DNA of 64,000 bases from JAFGPL01 sp963781805 (GTDB lineage: Bacteria; Bacteroidota; Bacteroidia; Bacteroidales; UBA10428). The DNA is taken from assembly GCA_963781805.1 (NCBI GenBank), contig CAWAHF010000004.1, positions 496,001 to 560,000 of the forward strand. The letters run 5' to 3'. Under the pieces are notes generated by a model that saw only the letters and a program-made list of their open reading frames with translations, made no database searches and had not been told where the DNA came from. The position numbers were made by a program, and so were the translations under genes. Shown here in pieces: positions 37,225-46,728 of this stretch (position 1 is the first letter of the stretch; every line of letters starts with the position of its first letter).

Positions 37225-38280
37225 ATGAAACTAGAAACCAAAAAATATCTGGGTAAAACTGGTTTGCAGGTACCTCCTATTATATTCGGAACCAGTGCAT
37301 TGGGTAATCTGTATACTGAACTCAGCAAGGAAGTTAAGCTCGAAATAGTAAGCGAATGTATACATAATGTTGAACAACCGGTTGTATTTGATTCCGCAGG
37401 TAAATATGGAGCTGGGCTGGCCCTGGAAACGCTTGCCGATTGCCTGAATAAATTGAATATTCCGCAATCAAATATTATTATCAGCAATAAACTGGGTTGG
37501 CAACGGATTCCATTAACTTCTGAAGAACCCACTTTTGAGACAGGTGTTTGGAAAAACATCCCTAATGATGCAATTCAAACCATTAGTTACGATGGAATAA
37601 TGAAGTGCTGGGAACAGGGAAATGAATTATTGGATAGCAAGTATATACCACAACTTGTATCTGTCCACGACCCTGATGAATATGTAGTTCAAAGTAAAAA
37701 TAGCCAGGAACAAAAAAAATTGTATCAGGATATTATCGGGGCTTATAAAGCTCTTGCTGACCTTAAAGCTGATGGTCGGGTGAAAGCAGTGGGAGTTGGA
37801 GCAAAAGACTGGCACATTATAGAAAAAATATCAAATGATGTTGACCTGGATTGGGTAATGTTTGCCAACAGCATGACCATATTCAGACATCCACCCGAAT
37901 TACTTTCTTTTTTGGATAGACTTCATAAAAAAGGTATTGGAATTATAAATTCCGCCGTATTCAATGCAGGTTTCTTAATTGGAGGGCAGTTTTTTGACTA
38001 TAAAAAAATTCAACCCGATACTACTGAAAATAAGAAAATTTTCAAATGGCGCGAAGATTTCTTTGAAGTCTGCAGAAAATTTTCGGTTGAGCCATATAAG
38101 GCCTGTGTTCATTTTGCTATGACTCCTCCGGGTGTTGTATCAATCTCGCTCAATACTTCAAATCCCAAAAGAGTAAGAAGCAATGTGGAATCCGTTTCTG
38201 CAACTGTGCCGAACGAATTTTATAAAGAAATGAAGGAAAAAGGACTGATTAGCAAAGAGTATCCTTATGTTGGATTTTAA
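37225..38280 (+). CDS. Aldo-keto reductase, L-fucose dehydrogenase-like
   Basis: The 351-residue protein is an AKR: N-terminal KTGLQVPPIIFGTSALGN, the tetrad region DSAGKYGAG (catalytic Tyr), ISNKLGW (Lys) and LVSVHDPD (His), and a VGVGAKDWH strand. Similarity in length and motifs is to the group containing L-fucose and D-threo-aldose 1-dehydrogenases. These oxidise the sugar at C1 to a lactone. With the lactonase and Zn-dehydrogenase nearby, the call is supported by context but not proved. It is convergent with the dehydrogenase, five bases away. Confidence 0.8.
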   Translation: MKLETKKYLGKTGLQVPPIIFGTSALGNLYTELSKEVKLEIVSECIHNVEQPVVFDSAGKYGAGLALETLADCLNKLNIPQSNIIISNKLGWQRIPLTSEEPTFETGVWKNIPNDAIQTISYDGIMKCWEQGNELLDSKYIPQLVSVHDPDEYVVQSKNSQEQKKLYQDIIGAYKALADLKADGRVKAVGVGAKDWHIIEKISNDVDLDWVMFANSMTIFRHPPELLSFLDRLHKKGIGIINSAVFNAGFLIGGQFFDYKKIQPDTTENKKIFKWREDFFEVCRKFSVEPYKACVHFAMTPPGVVSISLNTSNPKRVRSNVESVSATVPNEFYKEMKEKGLISKEYPYVGF

Positions 38281-38285
38281 CCCAA

Positions 38286-39335
38286 TCAGAATTTCAACAA
38301 AATTTTCAAATGATTTTCGGGTTCATCTTCAAGCATTTCAAATGCATGTTGAGCTTCACTGCCAGAAATAATATCTGAAATCAGCGCATCTGGTTTCAAA
38401 GTACCCTTATTCAAATTTTCTATAGTTTCGGCAAATTCACCATGCGATACTCTGGAAGCTATAATTTTTGCTTCCTTCCAGATAAGTTCCTTAAATAATA
38501 TCGGGGTCACTTCATCACTCAATCCCAGAACACACACAGTTCCTGCGCCTCTTATACTTTGAATGCATCCCCGAATAGGATTCACCTTGCCTTTTATATC
38601 TTTGAAATGTCCTACAGCCTCAATGGCAATGTCCACTCCTGCCCCACCTGTCAGTTCCTTAATTTTTTGAACCGGATCTTCTTTTAACAGATTAATTGTA
38701 TGAATTTCAGGATATGCATTTTTCGCAATATTCAGGCGTTTGTCCAGAATATCTACCAGAATAATTGTGTTGGAAGTTTTGGTACGCGCGGCTTGCAAAA
38801 TACATTGTCCGACTTTTCCTGCCCCCCAGATTACAACTGTATCATCCGGTTTTACCCCGGCTCTCTTGCAGGCATGAAATCCTATGGATAAAACCTCAAT
38901 AAGTGCAGCATGTTCGTCTGATATATCAGAAGATATCCTGTAAAGCATATTTTCCGGGACATTCATATATTCGGCAAATCCCCCGTTTAAATCAACTCCA
39001 ACCAACTTTAAAGAGGTGCAGGCCGGATAATGCTGACGCTGGCAAGCCGGGCATTTCCCGCACCAAATTATTGGATCTACAGCTACTCTGTCACCAGGTT
39101 TATATTGTTTAACCTTATGGCCAATCTCTATAATTTCTCCGGCAAATTCATGCCCCGGTATCATAGGAATTTTAGTGCGTGGATGAAATTCACCCAGAAA
39201 AATATGCTGATCACTTCCGCAAATACCTGCATATTTCACCCGTATTAACACATCGTTGGCTGAAATAACAGGCTTTTCAACATCCAACCACTTAAATTTT
39301 TTATATTGTTCTAAAACTGCTGCTTTCATTTGCAA
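38286..39335 (-). CDS. Zinc-dependent medium-chain dehydrogenase
   Basis: The 349-residue protein is an MDR alcohol dehydrogenase: catalytic zinc site YAGICGSDQHIF and PGHEFAGEI, structural zinc cysteines CGKCPACQRQHYPAC, and the Rossmann motif VVIWGAGKVGQC. It resembles sorbitol, threonine and L-fuconate-type dehydrogenases. In the fucose-type pathway such an enzyme could act on a keto-deoxy sugar acid. It is divergent from the lactonase, so they probably share a control region (39336-39402). Confidence 0.85.
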   Translation of the reverse strand: MQMKAAVLEQYKKFKWLDVEKPVISANDVLIRVKYAGICGSDQHIFLGEFHPRTKIPMIPGHEFAGEIIEIGHKVKQYKPGDRVAVDPIIWCGKCPACQRQHYPACTSLKLVGVDLNGGFAEYMNVPENMLYRISSDISDEHAALIEVLSIGFHACKRAGVKPDDTVVIWGAGKVGQCILQAARTKTSNTIILVDILDKRLNIAKNAYPEIHTINLLKEDPVQKIKELTGGAGVDIAIEAVGHFKDIKGKVNPIRGCIQSIRGAGTVCVLGLSDEVTPILFKELIWKEAKIIASRVSHGEFAETIENLNKGTLKPDALISDIISGSEAQHAFEMLEDEPENHLKILLKF

Positions 39336-39375
39336 TTAAATTTAAGCACAAAGATACTGTTTAATGCTAAAAATC

Positions 39376-39383
39376 TATTTTTG
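39376..39383 (+). promoter_or_regulatory. -7 box of the lactonase gene
   Basis: TATTTTTG matches TAnnTTTG and lies inside the longer open frame but upstream of the Met at 39403, which supports that start. Confidence 0.4.
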
Positions 39384-39402
39384 TAATATAAATTCTTTAA
39401 GT

Positions 39403-40230
39403 ATGAAAATAGACTCACATCATCATTTCTGGAAGTATGACGAAAAAGAGTACTCCTGGATTGATGGCAGGATGGATATCCTTAAAACAGACTACCTGCC
39501 TCAAAATTTAAGTCCGCTGATTAAAGATGCTGGTTTTGAAGGAACAATTGCCATCCAGGCCCGACAATCACTTGAGGAAACCGAATGGCTATTAAATCTT
39601 TCCGAAGAAAACAGTTTTATTAAAGGTATTGTGGGCTGGGTAGATTTATGTTCTGACAAATTAGAGGAACAACTGGAGAAGTATAGTTCGCATAAAAAAT
39701 TTATAGGTGTCCGTCATGTGATTCAAGATGAAGAAGATGATAATTTTATGTTAAGAAATGATTTTATAAGAGGAATAGGTCTGCTGAAGAAATATAATCT
39801 AACCTATGATATACTTATATTTGCCCGTCATTTACCACAAACCATCGAATTTGTCAGACAATTTCCAGATCAGACTTTTATCCTTGATCATATCGCCAAG
39901 CCTGAGATTAAAGCCAAAAAAATTTCACCCTGGAAAGAAAACATGCAGCAACTAGCCAGCATGCAAAATGTTTACTGCAAGCTATCGGGGATGGTAACAG
40001 AAACTGACTGGTATGCATGGACACCTGATGATATTAAACCGTATCTTGATGAAGTGGTGGATGCATTTGGAAGCGGCAGGCTGATGATTGGATCGGATTG
40101 GCCCGTCTGCCTGCTGGCAGGAGAGTATCAAAAGGTAATCCAACTGGTGGAAAATTACTTTTCAGATTATTCTGAGAATGAAAAAGCAGATATTTTCGGA
40201 AATACAGCCACCAGGGTGTATCATCTTTAG
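39403..40230 (+). CDS. L-fuconolactonase / L-rhamnonolactonase-like amidohydrolase
   Basis: The 275-residue protein (Met at 39403, MKIDSHHHFWKYDEKEYSWID) belongs to the amidohydrolase-2 group of sugar lactonases. It shows the metal-binding DSHHHFW, GIVGWVDL, GVRHVIQDE, HIAKPEI and IGSDWPV. These hydrolyse L-fucono- or L-rhamnono-lactone to the acid. The frame opens at 39364, but the -7 box at 39376 argues against it. Exact substrate unproved. Confidence 0.85.
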   Translation: MKIDSHHHFWKYDEKEYSWIDGRMDILKTDYLPQNLSPLIKDAGFEGTIAIQARQSLEETEWLLNLSEENSFIKGIVGWVDLCSDKLEEQLEKYSSHKKFIGVRHVIQDEEDDNFMLRNDFIRGIGLLKKYNLTYDILIFARHLPQTIEFVRQFPDQTFILDHIAKPEIKAKKISPWKENMQQLASMQNVYCKLSGMVTETDWYAWTPDDIKPYLDEVVDAFGSGRLMIGSDWPVCLLAGEYQKVIQLVENYFSDYSENEKADIFGNTATRVYHL

Positions 40231-40342
40231 CATTAATCTATGATTACTTTCGTAAATGAAATGAATTTATAAACTTCAGATTATTAAGAGGTTTAAGTAA
40301 ATTAAAATCGGAAAAGACAATATGCAACAATGCTAATTTTTC

Positions 40343-42049
40343 CTATTCCAAAGGAAGAAACCAGTTATCTTTATTGAGCAGCTTTGTCCTTACAGTAGCC
40401 GCAGTACCCATATCACCTTTGGCCTCGAATTTCCTGGCAACGGCATCGCCAAGGAACTTAGCACCTGTGCCTGCAGCTTCCTTCTCCCTTCGATAGGCTA
40501 TACGCAACAGGTTCATCCAGCGGTCGCCTTCGAAGGCTAATTCAAGCGCATATTCCTGAGAAATCAGATTTTCAATGTAAAGTATGGAATCCTGCAGGGA
40601 TGCCTGTGGAGGAACTATATCAGGTGCTACAGAGACCCTTCCCCTGACTCCTTTTGACAGGGCAAATAATTTCTTCTTATCTTTGTCCTGGATGGCGAAG
40701 AAATCAAAAGTCGCATTACTACTGTCAATAACTGCTGGGTCCAGAGCAAGGCTATTTCCGTTGGGATTTAACATAGCAAGCGCCAGTTTGCATTTCCCCA
40801 ACCTGTTTACTGCCTCTGCATACCTTAGAAATATAGTACCTGTACGACAAAGAAATAAATCTGCATCATTCTGATAAGGGCTGTTTATTTCCATTAAATA
40901 TTTATAAACCACCGGATTGCCATTTTCATATTTCCACGAAGCGCCCTCTCCTCTCAAGTCCCCCTTTACACCATTAATGAGATATTGCGAATTCCAATTA
41001 TTAATGGCTTGCTGAGAGGGTTTTACAAGATAATCACCATAATAACTTGATGTATATCTTACAATTGAATTGGTCTGTTCAAAACGATTGTCTATAATAG
41101 CATGCCAGAACCATTCATTATAAAGTGTACCGGATGAAGTTCCCAGATAGGATGTCATAAACATTTCATTCCACTCGAAATTGGAGGCTGCATCTAAAAC
41201 ATTATATCCAAACGGAGAAAAGGTGCATTTGAATTTATTTTGTACGTTCCTGTTCAGCAATGAATTCCACCGATACATTTGGGCAGCCATCTCATAGTTA
41301 CCTCTCCACATATACAAATCACCTAACAAAGACCGTTTTTCAACAAAGGACCTGTTTAAACTATAACCATCTATTTTGGATGAACTTCCCAGATATATCG
41401 CATCATAGTCCTGTAAATCCAAGATAGGAAGTGCTTCCAGTACGTTTATAAGTGAATCAACCAACTGGTCTATCCCTAACCTGGGATATTTTTCATTTAA
41501 AACCATATCCATGTTATCCAGTGGTTCGGTAACGTATATCACAGGACTAAAATGCTGCATCATCTGGTAATAAATAAAACAACGAAAAGCAGCAATTTCT
41601 GAATAATCAACATCATAGTTGTCATATGTAGATAATGAATCACTGTGCATTTTATTAATCCTCTTCATAGCTTCATTGCATGCCAGGATAACCGCATAAT
41701 AATCATTAGGTCTGATATAAGGATTTCCTGGCTCTACCTGGTGGGTGGATAGTTGAATTAAATATTCGTCAGCATTGCTTGTTACATCAAGTAAATCAGC
41801 CCGTAGTTCATTCATGAGAAAATAATTATCAGCCATTTTTTGCTGGAATAAACCATTAATTCCTAAAGCAGCTGAACGGGCATCGAACGTATTTTTATAT
41901 CCATCCTCTGCCTCAAGTACATCTTTAAATTTAACATCCAGCATTTTTTCACAACTCATGGTCATTATTGAAAAAACAATAACGGTAAGAGTTGTTGCCA
42001 GGTAGTAACGACGTTTCATGCTTATATAGTTTAATTTTTTATACATCAT
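40343..42049 (-). CDS. SusD/RagB-family lipoprotein (second pair)
   Basis: The 568-residue protein is a surface glycan- or ligand-binding SusD homolog. The true start is probably the Met at about 42016 (MKRRYYLATTLTV), giving a lipobox ending TMSC. The body has the SusD features AEAVNRLGKCKLAL, LAFEGDRWMNLLRIAYRR and a final segment DNWFLPLE. It is the last gene of the seven-gene run, 4 bases after its SusC. Few residues tell its ligand. Confidence 0.9.
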   Translation of the reverse strand: MMYKKLNYISMKRRYYLATTLTVIVFSIMTMSCEKMLDVKFKDVLEAEDGYKNTFDARSAALGINGLFQQKMADNYFLMNELRADLLDVTSNADEYLIQLSTHQVEPGNPYIRPNDYYAVILACNEAMKRINKMHSDSLSTYDNYDVDYSEIAAFRCFIYYQMMQHFSPVIYVTEPLDNMDMVLNEKYPRLGIDQLVDSLINVLEALPILDLQDYDAIYLGSSSKIDGYSLNRSFVEKRSLLGDLYMWRGNYEMAAQMYRWNSLLNRNVQNKFKCTFSPFGYNVLDAASNFEWNEMFMTSYLGTSSGTLYNEWFWHAIIDNRFEQTNSIVRYTSSYYGDYLVKPSQQAINNWNSQYLINGVKGDLRGEGASWKYENGNPVVYKYLMEINSPYQNDADLFLCRTGTIFLRYAEAVNRLGKCKLALAMLNPNGNSLALDPAVIDSSNATFDFFAIQDKDKKKLFALSKGVRGRVSVAPDIVPPQASLQDSILYIENLISQEYALELAFEGDRWMNLLRIAYRREKEAAGTGAKFLGDAVARKFEAKGDMGTAATVRTKLLNKDNWFLPLE

Positions 42050-42053
42050 TTTT

Positions 42054-45000
42054 TTATAAACCTACACGTATACCCCCATAAACCGATTTGTAAACCGGGG
42101 TAAGACCTGTGTCAATTCCCTGATAAACACCATAAATGCCATTGCTGAATTCGGGGTCATACCCCAGATATCTGGTGAAAGTGATTAGATTGTTGGCAGA
42201 CAGGAAAACCATTGCATTTTTGATGAAACCTTGTTTCAACGGCAGGTCATAAGATAACGTGACTGTTTTTAGCCTTAGATAAGAGCCATCCTCAATCCAT
42301 CTGTCAGAGAAACGGGAATTTTGCATTGGGTCGCCAAATTCGGCACGGGGCATATCAGTTACCTGTCCATCATACCGCCAGCGATTATTTACTGTTGTGA
42401 GTTGGTTATTCAGACTATTCATAGATTCAAACTGCGCCCTGACACCATTATATACATCATTACCATAACTGAACGAAAATAATATATCGAGGGTAATCCC
42501 TTTCCAGGAAACAGAACTATTCAAATAACCTGTTAGATCAGGGGTGGCATTACCAATTATTTGTCTGTCATTGTTATTTATGATATTATCGCTGGCATCG
42601 AAATTCACAAATTTTACATCGCCTCCTCTGAAATTGACCAGTTCACCGGAAGGCAATTTGTTTTTCAGACCCGATTCCAGTGCTTCCTGATCGCTGGCAT
42701 AAATACCATTTGTTTTGAAACCATAAAAAGAGCCCATTGAAGAACCTTTCCTGGCAACAATGACGGCATTGCCAAGATTAATGTACTCATTTACAGGAAT
42801 AGATGTGAATTCATCTTTGAAATGAGCTAATCCCAGTCCGGCATTCCACTTTAATTCTCGGTTAATAATCCTAGAATTTATTCCAAGCTCAAAACCATTG
42901 GATTCCATAGCGCCGTCGTTGGTAAGAAAATAGTCGGTGCCCGATAATATGCTGGCTGGTGAATAAACAAGCATATTTTCTGTTTTATGTTTAAAAATAT
43001 CACCATGTAAAGCCAATCTTTCATTAAACATAGCAATATCGATACCAATATTTGCTTTTTTCACGGTCTCCCACTGAATATGTTGATTGGGAATATCACT
43101 GTAAACTATTCCAACAACGCCTATGTAGCGTTGAGTACTATAATATTTAATATCCGACCTGTTGCTTAAATCATCATTCCCTGTGATACCATAACTTGCC
43201 CTGATTTTTAATATATCGATCATATCCAGGTTACTCATAAAATCTTCGGAAGAAATGAGCCAGCCGGCATTCACTGAAGGGAACAATCCGAATTTATGCG
43301 AAAACAAGCTGATACCGTTAGCCTCTGAACCAAATCTCGAAGAACCATCCAGGGATAATCCTGCAGAAAGAAAATATTTTTGCAGCATATTATAATCTCC
43401 GGCCAGGTAATAGCTAAGTTCTTTCCACGCACCCAGGTCTCCGCCTGTTCTTCTTAAACTTTCACTTCCCGATGACAGTGTCATGACCTCGTCACTGGGT
43501 GTATTGTAGGCATTGGCCCAGTCAGTTTCAATATTTACGGTATTGTATCGCATTCCGGCAATCACAGTAAAATTATGAAGCGGATTGCTTTTATTTTTAT
43601 AGGTTAACCGGGTGTCATTATACAAACCGGTATAGCGGTCAACGAGTGCGGAAGCTCTGTTTTCAGCAACACCATTTGGTAACAATGTTGGTACAATACC
43701 AATATCAGGCATAAAAAACGTTTCTCTTTTTTCATCAAAATTTAAATTAAACGTACTTCTAAAAGACAGACCCGGGACAATACTATACTTGAAACCAAAA
43801 GTTCCAAAAAACCTTTTATCCTGCACTTCTCCAACCATATTATTCAGAATAGCAACAGGATTGCTTATTGCCAAAGGATCATAATCCTCAAGGTTTGGTG
43901 TTGTTCCCCTTTCATTATTTATATACGGAGCAAATATTGGTCCTTTGGCAAGTGCAAGATAAATTGGTGAGAGCTGATTATAAACCCCTGAACCTTTCAG
44001 GTTTTTGTCATTATAGGTAAAGGCCAGTCCCACATTTATCTCAAGATTTTGGGTGGCATTAATATCACCGTTGATCCTCATACTATACCTGGATAAATCA
44101 GTATTTTTGATGATTCCATTTTTATTCAGATAACCTACAGATGCTGCCATCTTCATATTTTCATCTCCCCCGGTTACCCTTACATAGTAATTTTGTTCTG
44201 TGCTGTTAGCGAATATCTCGTTTTGCCAGTTTGTATTGTTATGATACCGGTAATAATCCTGTGAACTGATATCGTCTGACATAAAATTCAGATGAGAGAC
44301 AAAGTCGCCGGAATATCCGGCAGAAATGATCTGATCCGTCAAATAGACTTTAAAATCAGCAGCTTCCAAAACAGGTAAATTAACAGGTTTAAAATTGACT
44401 CCCTGATGCGTATAAAAATCAATTTGGGTGGCTAACTGTTTTGCCCTGATGGTATTTATCAAAATAACTCCATTGGCGGCTTTACCTCCGTAAACAGGAG
44501 TAGCGTCTTTAATAACCGAAATGCTTTCAATATCCTTCGGATCGATGAGCAGCAATGGATTGTTCTCCGGATTTCCGGTAATATTGGATCCGGCATAATC
44601 CCTGTTATCAAAAATAACCCCGTCTACTATGATCAATGGCTGACTGCTGGTATTTAACGAAGTATATCCCCGGATAAAAATATTAGCTCCGGCACCTGGA
44701 TCGCCCGACCGTGAAATGATATTCACCCCCGCCATTTTTCCCTGCATGATCCCATCTGCCGAGCTGGCTGTTTCTTTATAGGATCCTTCCATGGAATTTA
44801 TAGAATTGTTTACTGATATCAGTTTTTTTTCTCCGACCGGGGTTACTACGGTATTATAAAACGAATTAAAGCCTTCTTCATTCAACCGGACATGAATGTA
44901 AGAGCGACCTTTCAAAGCTACCTGTTCCGATTGATAGCCTATTCCTACCAACATCAAAGTAATATTATCATCGGGTACCGATATCTCAAATTTACCGCTG

Positions 45001-45182
45001 TCAGCCGTAATGGTTGAGCTGAGACCCGGCACTGTAACTTTTATACCATCTAATGCCTGCCCCGTGACCGCGTCAACAACGATGCCTTTAATGCTCTTAT
45101 TTTCGGTTTGTGAATAAGTTATCTTGAATAAGAAGGTTAAAATCAGCAATATTGAATAAAATTTATTTCCCTGTAGAGACAT
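42054..45182 (-). CDS. SusC-like TonB-dependent transporter (second pair)
   Basis: The 1,042-residue protein has a signal peptide (LILTFLFKITYSQ), a carboxypeptidase-regulatory-like domain (SIKGIVVDAVTGQALDGIKVTVPG), a plug (ADGIMQGKMAGVNIISRSGDPG, then FIRGYTSLNTSSQPLIIVDGVI), and a 22-strand barrel to the C-terminus. The regulatory segment is somewhat degenerate compared with the first SusC. With SusD it forms a lidded uptake complex powered by TonB. Confidence 0.93.
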   Translation of the reverse strand: MSLQGNKFYSILLILTFLFKITYSQTENKSIKGIVVDAVTGQALDGIKVTVPGLSSTITADSGKFEISVPDDNITLMLVGIGYQSEQVALKGRSYIHVRLNEEGFNSFYNTVVTPVGEKKLISVNNSINSMEGSYKETASSADGIMQGKMAGVNIISRSGDPGAGANIFIRGYTSLNTSSQPLIIVDGVIFDNRDYAGSNITGNPENNPLLLIDPKDIESISVIKDATPVYGGKAANGVILINTIRAKQLATQIDFYTHQGVNFKPVNLPVLEAADFKVYLTDQIISAGYSGDFVSHLNFMSDDISSQDYYRYHNNTNWQNEIFANSTEQNYYVRVTGGDENMKMAASVGYLNKNGIIKNTDLSRYSMRINGDINATQNLEINVGLAFTYNDKNLKGSGVYNQLSPIYLALAKGPIFAPYINNERGTTPNLEDYDPLAISNPVAILNNMVGEVQDKRFFGTFGFKYSIVPGLSFRSTFNLNFDEKRETFFMPDIGIVPTLLPNGVAENRASALVDRYTGLYNDTRLTYKNKSNPLHNFTVIAGMRYNTVNIETDWANAYNTPSDEVMTLSSGSESLRRTGGDLGAWKELSYYLAGDYNMLQKYFLSAGLSLDGSSRFGSEANGISLFSHKFGLFPSVNAGWLISSEDFMSNLDMIDILKIRASYGITGNDDLSNRSDIKYYSTQRYIGVVGIVYSDIPNQHIQWETVKKANIGIDIAMFNERLALHGDIFKHKTENMLVYSPASILSGTDYFLTNDGAMESNGFELGINSRIINRELKWNAGLGLAHFKDEFTSIPVNEYINLGNAVIVARKGSSMGSFYGFKTNGIYASDQEALESGLKNKLPSGELVNFRGGDVKFVNFDASDNIINNNDRQIIGNATPDLTGYLNSSVSWKGITLDILFSFSYGNDVYNGVRAQFESMNSLNNQLTTVNNRWRYDGQVTDMPRAEFGDPMQNSRFSDRWIEDGSYLRLKTVTLSYDLPLKQGFIKNAMVFLSANNLITFTRYLGYDPEFSNGIYGVYQGIDTGLTPVYKSVYGGIRVGL

Positions 45183-45198
45183 ATTAATCTGTTTTATA

Positions 45199-46629
45199 TT
45201 ATTGATTTGTTGGTGTTATAATGATTCTGTCAAGTGATATCGGAGGTACCGGGGTAACATCTCCATCACTGTATATCCTTATGGAAATTGTTTGTTTTTC
45301 GTTGAAAGTATATTCACCCATTGGTATTTGCTCGCTATAAGAAGTTGCTGTCAAAGCTTTATTAAACGTGGCAAAGGGCAATGATTTTTCATCCGATCCC
45401 TGCTCATACAATTCAATATATTGGTTATAAGGCGAAAGAGTATCCGGTGCTACAGCAGATATACTGAAAATAAATTTTGCCGGATAAGGTATATCAACCT
45501 GATATTGCGCCCAGCCTCCTTTTTCAACAACATAGTAGAGCTCAAATCCTCCGGATGCACCTTCAACCGGCACAATGGTCCAAGTCAGCGTTTTGGCTGT
45601 TTCAATATCTTCTCCTTCAACAATCATTTCCTTAAATTTGGAGTCAATAGCAATGGGATTGATATTTACATAATAGATGATTCCGTTACTTGCTTTTTCA
45701 GAATTTACAATATATTCCGGACGAAGTGTTAATTCAACTCCGGTTTCTGATAAGATTGTTAGCGGCAAATCCTCTGGCTCAATAGTACCGGATATTACAA
45801 GATCGATACACGTATTGTAGGCTGCCATGTAATCAATAGAAGTAGAATCAAGTGGTTTATAATAAGTCTTGTAAGTGGCAACCGTACTGTCATAAGCATC
45901 ATCGCTCAAAACAATAAAAGTATACATTTTTTCTTCTGCCTCAAGATCTGCAACATCTATAAGTATTTTATTGGTATAGATCTTAACCGAATCGTAAATT
46001 GCAAGACCTGTTTCCTGATCCACCCCTATCATCTTGCTGTTTGCCTGATCAAAAATATAATCATAGAGCGTTTCAATAAATTGTTTTTGCCTGGAAGACG
46101 GAGCATCTTGTGTAAATAATTCCCAGATATTTTTTTTCGGACTGAATTTTTCAGTGGCAATATACAATAAGCCATTTTTATAAACTTGTGGGGTATTCGA
46201 AAAAGAGGCATCTTCGATGGTATTCGCAGTATTATCAAGAAGTGCATATTTACCATTTAACATTTTAATGCGAGCCTGATCTGTAGCATAATAATTACCC
46301 ACTGAAATACAGTACCCGACATAATTGCTTATCGATGCGGTATCACTAAGATCTATGTTTGAAATAATGTCATTTGTTTGTGCCCATACACTGAAACTAA
46401 GTGAAGAAGAAAGCTGTTTATCATATCCGCTTATTTTCAGGTATTCATTAAATTTTGATAAAGTGGCGTCATTCTCAATACCCTGCAATATCGTTTTATC
46501 AGAATTTTCATTAGTAATTTTATAATAACTGTCCCAGTTATCGTGACAGCTTAACAATAGCAGGGTAAAAACAAGTATGCTTATAGCAATAAAAGTATTT
46601 GGCAACTTCATAGTTATATTTTTTTTCAT
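45199..46629 (-). CDS. FAS1 (fasciclin-like) lipoprotein, 476 residues
   Basis: The protein has a lipobox (LLLLSCHDNW) and one or two FAS1-like domains: DATLSKFNEYLKISGYDKQL... and VWAQTND near residue 80, with a C-terminal beta domain ending SLDRIIITPTNQ. FAS1 domains mediate adhesion. It lies between the 538-residue FAS1 gene and the second SusC, with spacing of 16 bases to SusC. The frame's first Met may be preceded by a better one at 46611 (MKLPNT). Confidence 0.75.
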   Translation of the reverse strand: MKKNITMKLPNTFIAISILVFTLLLLSCHDNWDSYYKITNENSDKTILQGIENDATLSKFNEYLKISGYDKQLSSSLSFSVWAQTNDIISNIDLSDTASISNYVGYCISVGNYYATDQARIKMLNGKYALLDNTANTIEDASFSNTPQVYKNGLLYIATEKFSPKKNIWELFTQDAPSSRQKQFIETLYDYIFDQANSKMIGVDQETGLAIYDSVKIYTNKILIDVADLEAEEKMYTFIVLSDDAYDSTVATYKTYYKPLDSTSIDYMAAYNTCIDLVISGTIEPEDLPLTILSETGVELTLRPEYIVNSEKASNGIIYYVNINPIAIDSKFKEMIVEGEDIETAKTLTWTIVPVEGASGGFELYYVVEKGGWAQYQVDIPYPAKFIFSISAVAPDTLSPYNQYIELYEQGSDEKSLPFATFNKALTATSYSEQIPMGEYTFNEKQTISIRIYSDGDVTPVPPISLDRIIITPTNQ

Positions 46630-46728
46630 CTGCCTAAAAATTTCTTAAATATCTGTTTTGCAATTTTTTTCAAATTTATCTAGTGATTTTGTTTCATGTT
46701 AGCAGAAAGTTCATAGTTTCATTTCAGA

